NCBI RefSeq assembly: GCF_016722965.1
Contig: NZ_JAEQNB010000001.1
Location: 1,081,344-1,145,343 of the forward strand
Origin: Tumebacillus amylolyticus
GTDB lineage: Bacteria; Bacillota; Bacilli; Tumebacillales; Tumebacillaceae
Reading direction: 5' to 3'
Length of the DNA: 64,000 nucleotides
Shown: positions 63,577 to 64,000 of the stretch, piece by piece
Layout of the letters: each line of letters opens with the position of its first letter
Position numbering within the stretch: the first letter of the stretch is position 1
The notes under the pieces: model-generated
What the model was told of the DNA's origin: nothing
The model's input: only the letters and a program-made list of their open reading frames with translations
The model's database searches: none
Position numbers and translations under genes: made by a program

Positions 63577-63792
63577 ATGACCAACCATCGCATTCACAAG
63601 GACAAGGCGTACACGTTGTTCGAACTGTCCGATCGCACCGGAATGAGAGTGGCTGAACTTCAAGAGCTGGTACATCGCGGCAAGCTTGCTTCTCATTATA
63701 CTGACGACACCGAAGTCATCAACGGCAAGGACTTCCTCGAACTCGCGGAGAGCATCGAGCAAGACCAAAGCGATTTTCATCACTTTGAGTAA
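63577..63792 (+). CDS. Small helix-turn-helix protein (MerR/excisionase-like)
   Basis: A 71-residue protein: KAYTLFELSDRTGMRVAELQELVHRGKLASHYTDDTEVINGKDFLEL is a compact HTH followed by a beta wing like that of excisionase or MerR N-terminal domains. It has an acidic tail and no partner domain. The start ATG 63577 follows GGAAGGGG. It may regulate a neighbour. There is no integrase nearby, so an excisionase role is unlikely. A terminator follows. Confidence 0.75.
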   Translation: MTNHRIHKDKAYTLFELSDRTGMRVAELQELVHRGKLASHYTDDTEVINGKDFLELAESIEQDQSDFHHFE

Positions 63793-63798
63793 GCAAAG

Positions 63799-63830
63799 AC
63801 CGCCCGGAGCGAGAAACGGGCGGTTTTTTT
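63799..63830 (+). terminator. Rho-independent terminator
   Basis: ACCGCCCG pairs with CGGGCGGT, followed by seven T. Confidence 0.88.
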
Positions 63831-63855
63831 GCGCCCTTTTTAGCAGGAAAAGCAT

Positions 63856-63885
63856 GAAAAAAAGAGCCCGTCAGTGGACGGACTC
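63856..63885 (-). terminator. Terminator overlapping the end of the last gene
   Basis: On the minus strand GAGTCCGTC-CACT-GACGGGCTC with one G-T pair, followed by seven T; the stop codon at 63873-63871 lies in the stem. Confidence 0.8.
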
Positions 63886-64000
63886 CTGTTCGTGTTCTTG
63901 TTGGTCTTGTGCTTTCAAACGGATGACGCCTTTGACCCCGCGGTCGACGATGCGGTTTTCGATGAGGGGGAGGACTCTGCGGGTGTCGTGTCCGGAGTTT
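63871..64000 (-). CDS. 3' end of a gene cut by the window edge
   Basis: The last 42 codons of a minus-strand gene, reading NSGHDTRRVLPLIENRIVDR, then GVKGVIRLKAQDQQ and an acidic tail ending SVH. I cannot assign a family from this fragment. It is supported by an open frame to the edge and by a terminator whose stem contains the stop codon. Confidence 0.6.
   Translation of the reverse strand, partial: NSGHDTRRVLPLIENRIVDRGVKGVIRLKAQDQQEHEQESVH

Noticed and set aside
63577-63792. Excisionase of a prophage or integrative element
   Set aside because: No integrase, attachment-site repeats or phage genes are visible nearby.

Overview
The window reads as chromosome of an aerobic, Gram-positive, spore-former-type Bacillota of roughly 55-60 % GC. 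The pointers are strong AGGAGG ribosome binding sites, frequent GTG and TTG starts, S-layer homology domains, LXG/WXG secretion genes, MsmX-type ATPase, YqjF- and YpbQ-like proteins and bacillus-style regulators. A Tumebacillus/Alicyclobacillaceae relative is my best guess, by inference; there is no rRNA gene to confirm it. Gene density is high: no gap exceeds 300 bases, and most transcription units end in a clear hairpin plus T-run. I see no tRNA, rRNA, CRISPR array, insertion sequence or prophage.

Layout. 1-6349: cytochrome P450 (cut by the window edge) divergent from a TetR regulator, an esterase, an aromatic-acid-exporter-like protein, a small ApbE plus haem-b membrane reductase cluster, and an erythromycin-esterase-like gene. 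6443-13127: UDG-fold protein, proC, small basic protein, trpS, YqjF-like protein, epimerase, exported M3 peptidase. 13182-18272: LysR regulator divergent from an MFS transporter, AIG2-like protein, cytosolic methyl-accepting protein, carboxylate-type transporter. 18416-28357: three consecutive paralogous giant secreted proteins, one carrying SLH domains. 28486-38341: M32 carboxypeptidase, cold shock protein, secreted amidase, DHA2 exporter with PadR regulator, RND exporter divergent from a second PadR regulator, TerC protein. 38338-42801: FixG/NapH-like protein, alkylpyrone pair bpsA-bpsB, MltG-like membrane protein, rpsR, rpsF. 43002-46856: 2-oxoglutarate oxygenase, then an LXG-type T7SS effector module and an ArsC-like protein. 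47014-54395: MATE exporter, PucR-type regulator, then MsmX ATPase, GH15 glucoamylase and ROK glucokinase, followed by HNH and DUF1292-like genes. 54430-64000: DnaQ-like exonuclease, DUF294 nucleotidyltransferase and amtB behind a TnrA/GlnR-like site, DUF2334/FG-GAP protein, InhA metalloprotease, PfkB kinase, a small HTH protein and the 3' end of one more gene.

Most notable. (1) The effector module at 44312-46468: a WXG/LXG protein with a glycine-rich membrane segment, a polytopic membrane partner and a DUF4176 protein. Its reading frame has no ATG, GTG or TTG where the family N-terminus requires a start; ATA at 44312 puts the WxG motif at residues 45-47. (2) The tandem triplet of secreted proteins with exchanged C-terminal modules. 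(3) Several operator-like palindromes: PadR-type ATGT-N8-ACAT, a near-consensus TnrA/GlnR box at amtB, a cre-like palindrome, and a LysR-type dyad.
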